DNA of 64,000 bases from Gemmatimonadaceae bacterium. Lineage in GTDB: Bacteria; Gemmatimonadota; Gemmatimonadetes; Gemmatimonadales; Gemmatimonadaceae. Below the pieces are notes generated by a model. It was not told the origin of the DNA. It saw only the letters and a list, made by a program, of their open reading frames with translations, and searched no databases. This document shows, one piece after another, positions 49,929 through 58,655 of this stretch (its first letter is position 1; each line of letters opens with the position of its first letter). Where the stretch lies: the NCBI GenBank assembly GCA_036003045.1, contig DASYSS010000028.1, forward strand, positions 88,461-152,460. The letters are read 5' to 3'. Position numbers and translations under genes: made by a program.

Positions 49929-52229
49929 TCGCCCCGCCTGCACCGCTCCGCCGGGCTTCTCCATCAGCCAGTACGTGAACCACTGGCGCAGACGACTCAG
50001 ACGATCCACGAGCAGCCAGGGCTCGCCGGTGCGCGACAAATCGTGGTTCGAGCGCGGATAGCGCACGAATTCCGCCGGCACGTTCTGCTTCTTGAGTGCC
50101 ATGAACCAGAGCTCCGCGTTGCCGATCGGCGTGCGATAGTCCTCTTCGCTCTGCACGAGGAGCGTCGGCGTCTTGACGTTCTTCACGTGTCGGATGGGCG
50201 AGAGCGTGTCGTACATAATTTGATTGTCCCACGGGTGGCCGAAGAACTCGTTCTCGGTGAGTCCCTGCGCGTCGGACGCGCCGTACCAGAACGTCCACTC
50301 GCTGATCATGCGGTCCGTCTCGGCGGCCTTGAAGCGGTTCGTCTTCGTCGTCACCCAGGCCGTCATGAAACCGCCGTACGAGCCGCCGGTCACGCCCATG
50401 CGCGTCGAGTCGACGTCGGGACGCTTGGCGACCGCGTCGACCGCCTTCATGAGATCCTCGTAATCCTTGCCGCCCCAGTCGCCGCGGCTCGCGTACGTGA
50501 ACTCGCTGTTGGTGCCGCTCGAGCCGCGCGGGTTCGTGAACAGCACGAAGAATCCCGCGCCCGCCAGACTCTGAAATTCGTCGAACCAGCTTTCGCCGTA
50601 TGCCGAGTGCGGGCCGCCGTGGATGTACAGCACGAGCGGATACTTCTTCGACGGGTCGTAGCCGAACGGCTTCATGAGCCACGACTCGATCTCCAGCCCG
50701 CCGACGGATTTCACGAGAGACCGTTCGGCGTCGGACCACACGACTTCCGCGTTGACCTTGTCGTTGAACGACGTGATCCGCCGCTCGTTCGTGCCGTCGG
50801 CGTTCGCGATGTACAACTCCGTCGGATGCGTGAGATCGGTCGAGACGTACACGACGTGCTGTTGCGGCTTGTCGTACGAGAGCGCGCTCACCTGTCGGCG
50901 TCCGCCGAGCACCGTCGTGATCTTGTGTGAGGCAGGGTCGATCGTGTAGACGCCGATGCTTCCACCGGTCGGCGTGAGCATCGAGATCTGGCCGTTCTGG
51001 AGCCACCGGATCTGTCCGGGCTCGTATTCCCATGAGCCGAGGATGTCCTGCGCTTTGCCGCCGTCGGCGTTCACGACGAACAGACGCTGATTCTTGTAGC
51101 GGCTCGGCTGTCCGACGAACGCGATGCGCTTGCTGTCGGGCGACCAGACGATTTGAGTCTCGTTCCCCGCGTATTCCAGCTTGCGCGGCGCGCACTCAGC
51201 GGTCTGGTGCTCGCAGGCGTCGACGGGAAGGACGAAAATCTCGCTGTCGTTGCGCGGCGCTTCGTCGCGCTTTCGATCGGGCGCCAGTTTCGCGATGGAA
51301 TCGGTCTCCGCGCGAACGGCCGAATCGGAACGCAGCTTCGCGTCGGCGAGGAAGGCGATCCACTTGCCGTCCGGCGACACGACCGCGTCGCGGTGCGAAT
51401 AGTTGGTCTTCGTCAGTTGGACGCGCGGCGATCCCTGACGCTCGAGGTAGATCTGTACGGCGCGTGCGGTGTCGCGCACCGGAGCGGCGCGAGGACCGGC
51501 GATGAATTGCGGCTGGCCATTTGCCTTGTAGACCATGTCGACGACGTGACGGCCATCGTAGCGCGCGGGATTTTCCGGGTGCGTGATGGCGTTGTACGGC
51601 GGACGCGAGATCGCCGGCATTCGGCTGTACGGATCGTTCGCCGACGCCGAGTCGGCGCCCGACGAATCGGTCGCCGCGCCGCCGCGCCCGCCGCCGCGAC
51701 CTCCGCGTCCGCCTCCACGGCCCCCACCGGCGCCGGTCGTCGTGATCGTGAAGCTCAGGTCCGACGGCGACGATCCGGCGCGGATCTGCGGCTCGCCGGT
51801 CGGTTGGTACGCTTCGCCCGCCGGCTGATCCATACGGAGAGCCCACGTCGTACCGCGGCCGCCGGGACGCTGCGACGTGAAGTAGAGAGTCTTGCCGTCG
51901 TCGGAAAAGCGTGGTGCGCTGCTCTCGAACGCCGGCGACGTGTAGCGAGCCGCATCGCCGCCCGACGTCGGTACGACCCAGATCTCGGAGTGGCGGCGAT
52001 TCTCGGCTTCGCGCACGGTCGTGACCGTGAAGGCGACCTTGCCGCCGTCGGGTGAGAGAACCGGCGTGCTGACCGCGGTGACCTTGTACCAGTCGGCCGG
52101 AGTGAATCCGTGTTTGGCGCCCGGTGGAGACGCCGGAGCCTGCGCAGCGGCCGCGGCGGACACGGCGGACACGGCGCACGTCAACGAGACGAGCGACGCG
52201 GCGTGCTTCACGAAGGTCTTCGCATCCAT
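49920..52229 (-). CDS. S9 family (prolyl oligopeptidase-like) exported peptidase
   Basis: The 769-residue product has a signal peptide (to about residue 30, SAAAAAQA) and so acts outside the cytoplasm. An N-terminal propeller (about 45-510, with TPVLSPDGGKVAFTVTTVR and DAVVSPDGKWIAFLAD) precedes the alpha/beta hydrolase domain. The catalytic triad is Ser617 in GGSYGG, Asp697 in SEEDYRTP and His729 in RSNHDLSR. A Gly/Arg-rich low-complexity loop (GGGRGGGRGGRGGGRGG, about 170-186) interrupts the propeller. The family cleaves peptides with dipeptidyl or acyl-aminoacyl activity; the exact type is open. A run of 13 G lies 30 bp before its start. Confidence 0.93.
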   Translation of the reverse strand: MDAKTFVKHAASLVSLTCAVSAVSAAAAAQAPASPPGAKHGFTPADWYKVTAVSTPVLSPDGGKVAFTVTTVREAENRRHSEIWVVPTSGGDAARYTSPAFESSAPRFSDDGKTLYFTSQRPGGRGTTWALRMDQPAGEAYQPTGEPQIRAGSSPSDLSFTITTTGAGGGRGGGRGGRGGGRGGAATDSSGADSASANDPYSRMPAISRPPYNAITHPENPARYDGRHVVDMVYKANGQPQFIAGPRAAPVRDTARAVQIYLERQGSPRVQLTKTNYSHRDAVVSPDGKWIAFLADAKLRSDSAVRAETDSIAKLAPDRKRDEAPRNDSEIFVLPVDACEHQTAECAPRKLEYAGNETQIVWSPDSKRIAFVGQPSRYKNQRLFVVNADGGKAQDILGSWEYEPGQIRWLQNGQISMLTPTGGSIGVYTIDPASHKITTVLGGRRQVSALSYDKPQQHVVYVSTDLTHPTELYIANADGTNERRITSFNDKVNAEVVWSDAERSLVKSVGGLEIESWLMKPFGYDPSKKYPLVLYIHGGPHSAYGESWFDEFQSLAGAGFFVLFTNPRGSSGTNSEFTYASRGDWGGKDYEDLMKAVDAVAKRPDVDSTRMGVTGGSYGGFMTAWVTTKTNRFKAAETDRMISEWTFWYGASDAQGLTENEFFGHPWDNQIMYDTLSPIRHVKNVKTPTLLVQSEEDYRTPIGNAELWFMALKKQNVPAEFVRYPRSNHDLSRTGEPWLLVDRLSRLRQWFTYWLMEKPGGAVQAGRSR

Positions 52230-52258
52230 CGATGTAACTCCGATGTGAGGCTGTTGGC

Positions 52259-52271
52259 GGGGGGGGGGGGG
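52259..52271. repeat. Homopolymer run of thirteen G upstream of the S9 peptidase gene
   Basis: Thirteen consecutive G (C on the coding strand) lie 30-42 bp before the start at 52229, in the likely leader or promoter region. Runs of this length are prone to slippage, so length variation and altered expression are possible. Confidence 0.9.
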
Positions 52272-52359
52272 AGAAGACCTTGAACTTGACCGCGGGTTCG
52301 CGGGCGGTCCAGTGGAGGAACGCGAGGGAGCCTTGGCGAAACGCCGTGGCTAAAAACGA

Positions 52360-52390
52360 CAGCGCTCGGAGGAACGGCCTCCGAGCGCTG
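52360..52390 (-). terminator. Intrinsic terminator after the Spy-like gene
   Basis: CAGCGCTCGGAGG (52360-52372) pairs perfectly with CCTCCGAGCGCTG (52378-52390) around a 5-nt loop. On the minus strand it is followed by GTCGTTTTTA, a usable T-run. It lies about 95 bp beyond the stop at 52485 and before the S9 peptidase gene. Confidence 0.88.
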
Positions 52391-52484
52391 GTCCAGCCAC
52401 GCCGTCGCGAACGAGGCGGCGCGTCCACCTACGCGCCCGCACTCGATTCACTCGAACGACGCCCCGCTGCCCCCCGAAACGTCT

Positions 52485-52970
52485 CTATGGCTTTGACAGC
52501 CGCTGAGCGCGAAATGGTTTTCGTGCGCCGCGCGCTTCGACTCGTTTGAGGTTCGCGTCGAACTTGGTCTGGTTGGCCGGTGTGAGCCCGCCGCGAATGT
52601 CGTTGCGTTCGGCCTGCGCGAGCGCCAGACGCTGAGAGCGCACGTTGGTGCGAATGGAACGCAGAGCGGCCGTGTCGCCACGCTGCCGGGCCGCGCGCGC
52701 ACTCTGCGCGTCCGTCCGGAGTTGTGTGCGGAGAGTCTGCCGCTGCGTGGCGTACTTCGCGCGAACGGCCTGGAGGTTGGTTTTTTCGGCGTCGCTGAGC
52801 GTCACGCCGCGCAACAGCGCCTTGTCGAACTGCCTGCCACGATGGACGCGCGCCATCTTCCGCGGACGGGCGCCCGGCGCCGGGGATGGAGTGGGCTGCT
52901 GCGCGGGAACGACGGCAACCGCGCTCAGAAAAAGTGAACCAACGATGATCAAGGAGCGGACGGACTGCAC
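52485..52970 (-). CDS. Spy/CpxP-like small periplasmic protein
   Basis: The start is set at GTG 52970, which follows a strong ribosome binding site (GGAGGT, 5-bp spacing). The product (161 residues) has a signal peptide (SLIIVGSLFLSAVAVVPAQ), a Pro-rich linker, and long Arg/Gln/Ala-rich helices. The helices include LSDAEKTNLQAVRAKYATQR and LTPANQTKFDANLKRV, which recall the LTxxQ motifs of Spy/CpxP periplasmic chaperones. The resemblance is partial, so the role is inferred. An upstream frame to 53042 lacks a signal at its start and is rejected. Confidence 0.65.
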   Translation of the reverse strand: MQSVRSLIIVGSLFLSAVAVVPAQQPTPSPAPGARPRKMARVHRGRQFDKALLRGVTLSDAEKTNLQAVRAKYATQRQTLRTQLRTDAQSARAARQRGDTAALRSIRTNVRSQRLALAQAERNDIRGGLTPANQTKFDANLKRVEARGARKPFRAQRLSKP

Positions 52971-53050
52971 GGTGGACCTCCACCGGAAACGGGTACGGAG
53001 GGGCGCCGAAACGCGCCCCTCGTCCGGTAGACGCCCCACCAATGCCGGCG

Positions 53051-53455
53051 TTAACCCCGGGAGCCGACGAACGCGACGGCGCTCATCTCCACGAGAATCC
53101 CGCGGAGATTGGCGCCCAGGGCGGTACGCGTCGGGTACGGTTGAGGCATCAAGGTCTTATACGCTTCGTTGAAGCGGCCCCAGTCGTCGATGTCAGCGAG
53201 GTAAACGATGACCGAGACGACGTCGCTCAACTCGGCGCCGGCCACGCGCAGGGCTCGCTCCACGTTCGCCACGACCTGCTTGGTTTGCCCTTCGACGTCG
53301 TCGCCGACGAGCTTGCCCGTGACCGGATCGCGCGGCACCTGACCCGACACGAACACGAAGCCGCCGGCGCGGGCCGCCGGTGAGTATGCTCCCGCCGGCG
53401 GTGGGACGTCGTCACCGAGGCGGACGGGCTGCCACTGTCGCTCGCGCTGTATCAT
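53051..53455 (-). CDS. ridA: RidA family enamine/imine deaminase
   Basis: The 134-residue product has the YjgF/RidA fold with PAGAYSPAARAGGFVFVSGQVPRDPVTGKLVG at the start, VVANVERALRVAGAELSDVV in the middle, and PTRTALGANLRGILVEMSAVAF at the end. The conserved Arg in PTRT and the Glu in VEM support enzymatic activity on 2-aminoacrylate-type enamines released by PLP enzymes. It is divergent from a D-threonine aldolase/D-serine dehydratase-like gene 42 bp away, which fits that role. Confidence 0.93.
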   Translation of the reverse strand: MIQRERQWQPVRLGDDVPPPAGAYSPAARAGGFVFVSGQVPRDPVTGKLVGDDVEGQTKQVVANVERALRVAGAELSDVVSVIVYLADIDDWGRFNEAYKTLMPQPYPTRTALGANLRGILVEMSAVAFVGSRG

Positions 53456-53497
53456 TCATCGTTCTCCGTTGATTGACCGACGTAACCGAGCCGCGCA

Positions 53498-54610
53498 ATG
53501 CATCCAATCTCCGAACTCGAAACTCCGGTGCCGGTGGTGGACCTCGACCGGCTCGGCCGAAATCTCGACCGCGCGGCCGCATATGCAACCCAGCACGGTC
53601 TGTCGCTACGCCCGCACATCAAGACGCACAAGTCGCCGCGCATCGCGATGGAGCAGTTGACGCGTGGAGCGGTCGGACTCACCTGCGCCACGCCGTTCGA
53701 AGCTGAAGTAATGAGCGGGGTGTGTCGCGACCTGCTGGTGGCGTTCCCGCCGGTGGGATCGGCGCGCGCGGGCCGCATCGCGGCCCTGCCCGACGACGTG
53801 CGCGTTACCGTCGCGCTGGATTCCATCGAATCCGTGCAAATGATCGCTGACGCGGCGCGCGCGGCCGATCGCGCGATTTGCGTGTACGTGGAGCTGGATC
53901 TCGGGATGCACCGCGTCGGCGTGCCGGTCGTCGACGATGCGATCGCGATCGCGCGCGCGGTTCGCGCCGAACCGCCGCTCGAGTTCAAGGGAATCGCGTT
54001 CTACCCGGGTCACATCCGCGAGGCGGTCGGATCGCCGCAGTCGGCGAAGCTCGAGTCGCTGTCGAAGTCGGTCGGCGACATCATCGACGCGTTCGACCGT
54101 GCGGGACTCCGCCCGGACGTCGTGAGCGGGGGGTCGACGCCGACGTTGTGGAACACGCACGAGGTTCGCGGCGTCACCGAGTTTCGTCCGGGCACCTACG
54201 TGTACAACGATCGCACCACCGCGGAAATCGGCGCGTGCGCCTGGGACGACTGCGCGTTCACGGTGCTGGCGACGGTGGTGAGCACGGCGGTGCCCAATCA
54301 GGCCGTGGTCGACGCGGGCAGTAAGGCACTCGGCCGAGAGCCGATGCGCGGGACGGACGCCGCGGGAGGATTTGGCGCGCTATTCGACCGACCAGAGGTC
54401 GTGGTCGCGTCGATGTCCGAGGAACACGGAATACTCGACTTGTCGAAGACCGCCTGGCGGCCCGCGGTTGGCGAGCGTGTGCGCGTCGTGCCGAATCACG
54501 TGTGCGTGGTCGTGCACTTGAACGACGTGGTCGTCGGCGCGCGCGGCAACGACGTGGAGACTACTTGGCCCGTGGCGGCGCGAGGTCGCGGCTACTCGAT
54601 CGCGATCTGA
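53498..54610 (+). CDS. D-threonine aldolase / D-serine dehydratase-like PLP enzyme (alanine racemase fold III)
   Basis: The 370-residue product starts LETPVPVVDLDRLGRNL and then carries SLRPHIKTHKSPRIA, with Lys42 as the likely PLP lysine. FKGIAFYPGHI, VVSGGSTPTLW and GTYVYNDRTT bind the cofactor phosphate side. PNHVCVVVHL holds His334 and Cys336, the metal ligands of this group. Such enzymes cleave D-threonine to glycine and acetaldehyde or dehydrate D-serine; sequence alone does not decide. The divergent ridA neighbour favours an enzyme that releases enamines. Confidence 0.88.
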   Translation: MHPISELETPVPVVDLDRLGRNLDRAAAYATQHGLSLRPHIKTHKSPRIAMEQLTRGAVGLTCATPFEAEVMSGVCRDLLVAFPPVGSARAGRIAALPDDVRVTVALDSIESVQMIADAARAADRAICVYVELDLGMHRVGVPVVDDAIAIARAVRAEPPLEFKGIAFYPGHIREAVGSPQSAKLESLSKSVGDIIDAFDRAGLRPDVVSGGSTPTLWNTHEVRGVTEFRPGTYVYNDRTTAEIGACAWDDCAFTVLATVVSTAVPNQAVVDAGSKALGREPMRGTDAAGGFGALFDRPEVVVASMSEEHGILDLSKTAWRPAVGERVRVVPNHVCVVVHLNDVVVGARGNDVETTWPVAARGRGYSIAI

Positions 54611-54623
54611 CGCGCCGTACGGC

Positions 54624-55769
54624 TCAGCACTTCACGGGCGCGGCTTTCGTGTCGATGTGGACGTCCACCGACATGCCGGGGCGCAACGGACGATTCGCGC
54701 CCACGCCTTCCAGAATGCGGAGCTTCACGGGAATTCGCTGAACGACCTTGGTGAAGTTCCCCGTCGCGTTGTCGGGGGGAAGCAGCGCGAACTTGGAACC
54801 GGTCGCGGCGCTCACGCTCGCGACACAGCCCTTGGCCACAGCGCCGCCGTAGGCATCCACCTGAATCTCCGCCGGCAGGCCGACGTGGACGTCGGCGAGC
54901 TGCGTCTCTTTGAGATTGGCGATGACGAAGACTCCGGTGTCGGCGACGAGCGTGAGCAACGGTTGGCCGGCTTCGACGAGCTGGCCCGGCTCGACCTGCT
55001 TTCGCGAGACGATCCCCGATTCGGGCGCCTTCACGCTCGTGTAAGAAAGCTGGAGCGCCGCGTTGTCGCGCGCCGCCTGCGCGGCCTTGAGGCGCGCGTC
55101 GGCGAGACGAACGCCGGCTTCGGCGCCCTCGATCGAGCTTCCGGCGGCGGCCGTCTGTTGCTGTAACGCTTCGACGTTCGCGGTCGCGGCTTGCGCCGCG
55201 GCGCGTGCCGCGTCGAGTTGCATCTTCGACACGACCTGCTTCGCGGCGAGATCCTCCATGCGCGCCAGGTCTTGTTTCGCTTTGGTCTCGTTCGCCTTCG
55301 CCGCTTGGATCTGCGCGTCGAGCGAGGCACGCTGCCCCGTGGCCTGTTGAACCGCAGCGCGGGCCTGACCGCCTGTGTTCGTGCCGCCGGCCGTCGCGCG
55401 CGCCGCCGCGAGATCCGCTTCGGCCTGCGACACCTTCACGCGATACTCCTCAGGATCGATCTGCACGAGCAGCGAGTCCTCTCTCACATGCTCGTTGTCG
55501 CTCGCATGAACGGCCTGGACGTAGCCGCTGACTTTCGCCAGCACCGGCACGAGGTGTCCGTCGATGGCGGCATCGTCGGTCGACTCGTGGACGCGGCCAT
55601 AGCTCCACTGGCGGTATCCCCATGTGAGCCCGACGGCGAGGAGCACTCCGACGAGCGCCAGAAGAATCCATCGGCGGCTGCCAGCGGACTCCTCGGCCTC
55701 GTCGAGCTCCGGCGGCCTGCCGTCGTTCGCCTTTTGCTGCGCGGGGTCCTGCTTCACTGCTGTTGCCAT
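54624..55769 (-). CDS. emrA: HlyD/EmrA-type membrane fusion protein
   Basis: The 381-residue product has an N-terminal cytoplasmic tail and one membrane span (about 31-50, WILLALVGVLLAVGLTWGY). The first half of the lipoyl domain is split by a long coiled-coil hairpin (about 105-235, rich in Ala/Gln). LSYTSVKAPESGIVSRKQVEPGQLVEAGQPLLTLV and the beta-barrel domain follow. ESTDDAAIDGHLVPVLAKVSG is typical of EmrA. It bridges an inner-membrane pump to a TolC pore. Here it follows the tolC-like gene by 23 bp, but no emrB pump gene comes next: the neighbouring gene is convergent. Confidence 0.9.
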   Translation of the reverse strand: MATAVKQDPAQQKANDGRPPELDEAEESAGSRRWILLALVGVLLAVGLTWGYRQWSYGRVHESTDDAAIDGHLVPVLAKVSGYVQAVHASDNEHVREDSLLVQIDPEEYRVKVSQAEADLAAARATAGGTNTGGQARAAVQQATGQRASLDAQIQAAKANETKAKQDLARMEDLAAKQVVSKMQLDAARAAAQAATANVEALQQQTAAAGSSIEGAEAGVRLADARLKAAQAARDNAALQLSYTSVKAPESGIVSRKQVEPGQLVEAGQPLLTLVADTGVFVIANLKETQLADVHVGLPAEIQVDAYGGAVAKGCVASVSAATGSKFALLPPDNATGNFTKVVQRIPVKLRILEGVGANRPLRPGMSVDVHIDTKAAPVKC

Positions 55770-55792
55770 GGTCTGAAGTCTTTGAATGGTAG

Positions 55793-57175
55793 TCAGCGAA
55801 TTTGCGAAACGACGCCTTGCGCGCGAGCCAGCGAGACTCGTGCGTTTTGGTATGCGTTCAGCGCGTCGATCAGCGTGGTACGCGCCTGGTTCAACGTGAA
55901 CGACGCCGTCACGACGTCGGCATTTCCAGCCACGCCGGCGCGGAATCGCTCGCGCGCCTGCGCGACTTCCTGTTGAGCAAGACGCTGGTTCTCGCGCGCG
56001 GCATCGATCTCCTCGCGCGCCGAACCCAGGTCGAGCAGCGCGCCGCGCACGTCCGCGGCGACCTGCTTGCGGAGGTCGCGGCGGTGCGCGTCGATCTCGC
56101 GAATCACCGCCGACTGCTCCGCTTCTTGTCCCTCCCGCCGATGGCCCTCGAACGCCGGCCAGGTGAACTGGACGCCGTAGGAGTACGTGTTGAGCAAATG
56201 GTTCAACGTGAGACCGTTGTAGCCGTCCCGCCCGAAGAAGCCCACCGACGGCAAACGCCCGGCACGAATGGCTTCGTACTGCTGCTGCGCCGCCGCGTAC
56301 TGGAGATCCAGAGCCCGCACATCGGGCCGCATTTTCATTGCCACGTCCGCCGCGGCCGTCTCGTTCTCGATGGACTCCGACTCCGGCACCTCGAGCGAAT
56401 CGGTGAGTTGGAGCGGCGTATCGAGATCGATGTTGAGCGCGCGCCGCAACTCGAGGAGCGAACGGTCACGATCGTTGCGCGCGATGATGAGCTGCGCGCG
56501 CGACGACGCCAACTGCGACTGCGCGCGGGTGACGTCGAGGGCGACCCCGACTCCCGCGGACAGCTGGTCGCGAGCGATCGACACGAGCTCCGTCGCCAGC
56601 ACCGAATCCGCGGCGCGCGCGCCGACGACCGCCTCGGCACGCTGCGCGCGCACGTAGGTCACCGCGGCCACCGAGGCCGCCTGCTCCTCGGCCGAAGCCA
56701 CGTCCCCGCCGGCGGCGGTCACGTTGGATTGCGCGGCGGCCACCTTCGCCTTGGTCGCCGGGTCCCACAATGTCTGGGTCAAACCGGCGCGGAAGTCGAA
56801 GAGGTTGATCGGCCCGATGATCGACCCGTTGGGATCGAACAATGGCGCTTGGCCCGGCTGCGTGGGGAAATGGATGCCGAAGCTCGCGCTGTTGATCGTG
56901 ACCGACGACCAATTGGGAAAGGCGCTGATCTGCGGAAGCAAGTCGGCGCGCGCCTGCGTGACGCGCGCTTTGGCTTCGTCGACGCGCAAACGGGCCGCCA
57001 TCACCGTGGCGACCTGCGATGCGGCGAGCCGCGCGGCTTCGCCGAGCGAAAGCTTTCGCGGCGGCGGTGGCGTCGGTGTCTGTGCTTCGGACGCGCGGAC
57101 GGCAAAGGCGACGAGCGCGGCAATCACCGACAACACCGCGCCGATCCGAATCGCTTTGGGAGAATTCACGTTCAT
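55793..57175 (-). CDS. TolC family outer-membrane efflux protein
   Basis: The 460-residue product has a signal peptide (to about residue 31) and the duplicated helical structure of TolC-type pores. RKLSLGEAARLAASQVATVMAARLRVDEAKARVTQARADLLPQ is the usual first repeat. FEGHRREGQEAEQSAVIREIDAHRRDLRKQVAADVRGALLDL is the start of the second. NADVVTASFTLNQARTTLIDALNAYQNARVSLARAQG closes it. It is a part of a tripartite export system with the adjacent EmrA-type protein. The start overlaps the tetR stop as ATGA, so all three genes form an operon controlled by TetR. Confidence 0.92.
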   Translation of the reverse strand: MNVNSPKAIRIGAVLSVIAALVAFAVRASEAQTPTPPPPRKLSLGEAARLAASQVATVMAARLRVDEAKARVTQARADLLPQISAFPNWSSVTINSASFGIHFPTQPGQAPLFDPNGSIIGPINLFDFRAGLTQTLWDPATKAKVAAAQSNVTAAGGDVASAEEQAASVAAVTYVRAQRAEAVVGARAADSVLATELVSIARDQLSAGVGVALDVTRAQSQLASSRAQLIIARNDRDRSLLELRRALNIDLDTPLQLTDSLEVPESESIENETAAADVAMKMRPDVRALDLQYAAAQQQYEAIRAGRLPSVGFFGRDGYNGLTLNHLLNTYSYGVQFTWPAFEGHRREGQEAEQSAVIREIDAHRRDLRKQVAADVRGALLDLGSAREEIDAARENQRLAQQEVAQARERFRAGVAGNADVVTASFTLNQARTTLIDALNAYQNARVSLARAQGVVSQIR

Positions 57176-57864
57176 TGAGTCGACTGAATCACGTTTGATG
57201 CGGACACCGCGTCGGCCGGCAGCGGGCGAATCGCGTGGAGATAAAAGGTCATCAGTTCGTCGAGGACTTCGTCATCGGACTTCGCCGCGACGGACGAGAA
57301 GCAGTCGCGGTGCGTGCACCAAAGTCCGTGGATGACGAACGGAGCGGCGAGCATACGCGCGGCCACCAGCGGGTCGACGCGTCGAAACTCGCCTGATTCG
57401 ACCCCGCGTTCGATGATCGATGCGATCAAACGCAGGCGGCGCGACACGACCTCCTCGGCGTAAAACCGCGCGAGGTCCGGGAAATTCTGGATCTCGGCGT
57501 GGATCAGCCGAAACAGCGGAGCGAACTTCGCGGACCGGATGAAGATCCAGTACGCGCGAAGCGAGCGGCTCAGCACTTCGGTGGCGGTGCCGCCCATCGC
57601 GCTGATTTCCTGCTCGCTCGATTCGATGTCGCTGACGACAGTGTTCCGCACGACCTCGCGAAACAGCTCTTCCTTGTTGGGGAAGTAGAGGTAGATCGTG
57701 CCCTTGGAGAGACCGGCTCGCTTGGCGATGTCGTCCAGCCGAGACACGGCGAGTCCGCGCTCGCCGAAGACCTCGAGAGCCGCCTCGAGAATCTGCTTCG
57801 GCCGCTCCTCCGGGAGCCGCCGCCATCGGGGTTCCTGCTGTTGAATCGAACGGGATGCTTCCAC
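57172..57864 (-). CDS. TetR/AcrR family transcriptional regulator
   Basis: The 230-residue product has the N-terminal TetR helix-turn-helix (about 24-70, ILEAALEVFGERGLAVSRLDDIAKRAGLSKGTIYLYFPNKEELF) and a helical ligand domain of the kind found in efflux regulators. A leader of about 20 polar residues precedes it. It is the first gene of tetR-tolC-emrA, translated together with tolC by overlap. A perfect palindrome 62 bp upstream is the likely operator, so it probably represses its own operon. Confidence 0.93.
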   Translation of the reverse strand: MEASRSIQQQEPRWRRLPEERPKQILEAALEVFGERGLAVSRLDDIAKRAGLSKGTIYLYFPNKEELFREVVRNTVVSDIESSEQEISAMGGTATEVLSRSLRAYWIFIRSAKFAPLFRLIHAEIQNFPDLARFYAEEVVSRRLRLIASIIERGVESGEFRRVDPLVAARMLAAPFVIHGLWCTHRDCFSSVAAKSDDEVLDELMTFYLHAIRPLPADAVSASNVIQSTQ

Positions 57865-57925
57865 GTCAGGCGCCGCCTTACAGCCCTAAGTTCTTACCGA
57901 TGAGCCGATTAGCTCTTCTAGTATG

Positions 57926-57943
57926 TTACTGACCCGTCAGTAA
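57926..57943. promoter_or_regulatory. TetR-type operator palindrome
   Basis: TTACTGAC-CC-GTCAGTAA is a perfect inverted repeat with 8-bp arms and a 2-bp spacer, typical of operators bound by TetR/AcrR regulators. It is 62 bp upstream of the tetR start and lies in an AT-rich stretch (TATGTTACTGAC, CATACT on the minus strand) that likely includes the operon promoter. Confidence 0.85.
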
Positions 57944-57986
57944 TATACTCGGACAGAGCCCGGTTTCAAGCGGTTGGCGCACTAAG

Positions 57987-58628
57987 CTATTCCGTGTCCT
58001 TTGCGGGATTTAGCCAATCGTAGGCGGCGGAGACGTCCGCCCGGCTGAGCGAGTGGCCCGTCGGCTGCCAGTTCAGCGTCACGTCGGCGCCGAGCACGCG
58101 GAGCATTTCCGCGAGGCGCTCGGGATGGAGGCGCGAGACGATCGTGTCCGTTTCCCCCGCCCCGATGAACACGCGATGCCCCTCGAGCGACGCGGGCGAC
58201 TGCGGTACGAACGGCACCATCGGACGGAAGAGGACGGCGCTGTTGAGCGTCGACGGCGAGGAGAGCAGGACGCTGCCGGCGATGTTGGCACCGTTCGAGA
58301 AACCGACCGCGACGATCTGTTTCGCATCGAACTTGTACTGCCCGGCCGCGCCCTCGATGAATGCGATCAGGTCCTTCGTTCGCGCGTGAAGGTCGTCGAT
58401 GTCGAACACGCCTTCAGCGAGCCGCTTGAAGAAGCGCGCGGCGCCGTTCTCGTTGACCGTGCCGCGCGGGCTCAGCAAACCCGCGTCCGGCGCGAGCATC
58501 TGTCCGAGCGGGATGAGGTCGTTCTCATCACCGCCTGTGCCGTGCAGCAACAACAACGTGCGCGGGTCGTCGCCGCTCGGCGGCAAGTACCGGTGCACGT
58601 AGCCGAAGGCCTGCGCGCTAGTATTCAT
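57987..58628 (-). CDS. Alpha/beta hydrolase, phospholipase/carboxylesterase type
   Basis: From ATG 58628 the product (213 residues) is a cytoplasmic serine hydrolase with LLLLHGTGGDENDLIPLGQMLAP at the start. The nucleophile is Ser111 in GFSNGAN, with Asp161 in GAGETD and His192 in PTGHSLS completing the triad. YpfH/YtpA-like carboxylesterases share this layout. A longer frame to 58940 overlaps the Hsp15 gene antisense and is rejected. Substrate is unknown. It is divergent from the Hsp15 gene by 27 bp. Confidence 0.88.
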   Translation of the reverse strand: MNTSAQAFGYVHRYLPPSGDDPRTLLLLHGTGGDENDLIPLGQMLAPDAGLLSPRGTVNENGAARFFKRLAEGVFDIDDLHARTKDLIAFIEGAAGQYKFDAKQIVAVGFSNGANIAGSVLLSSPSTLNSAVLFRPMVPFVPQSPASLEGHRVFIGAGETDTIVSRLHPERLAEMLRVLGADVTLNWQPTGHSLSRADVSAAYDWLNPAKDTE

Positions 58629-58655
58629 CAACCGGGAAATGTAGCCGAGACCAGC

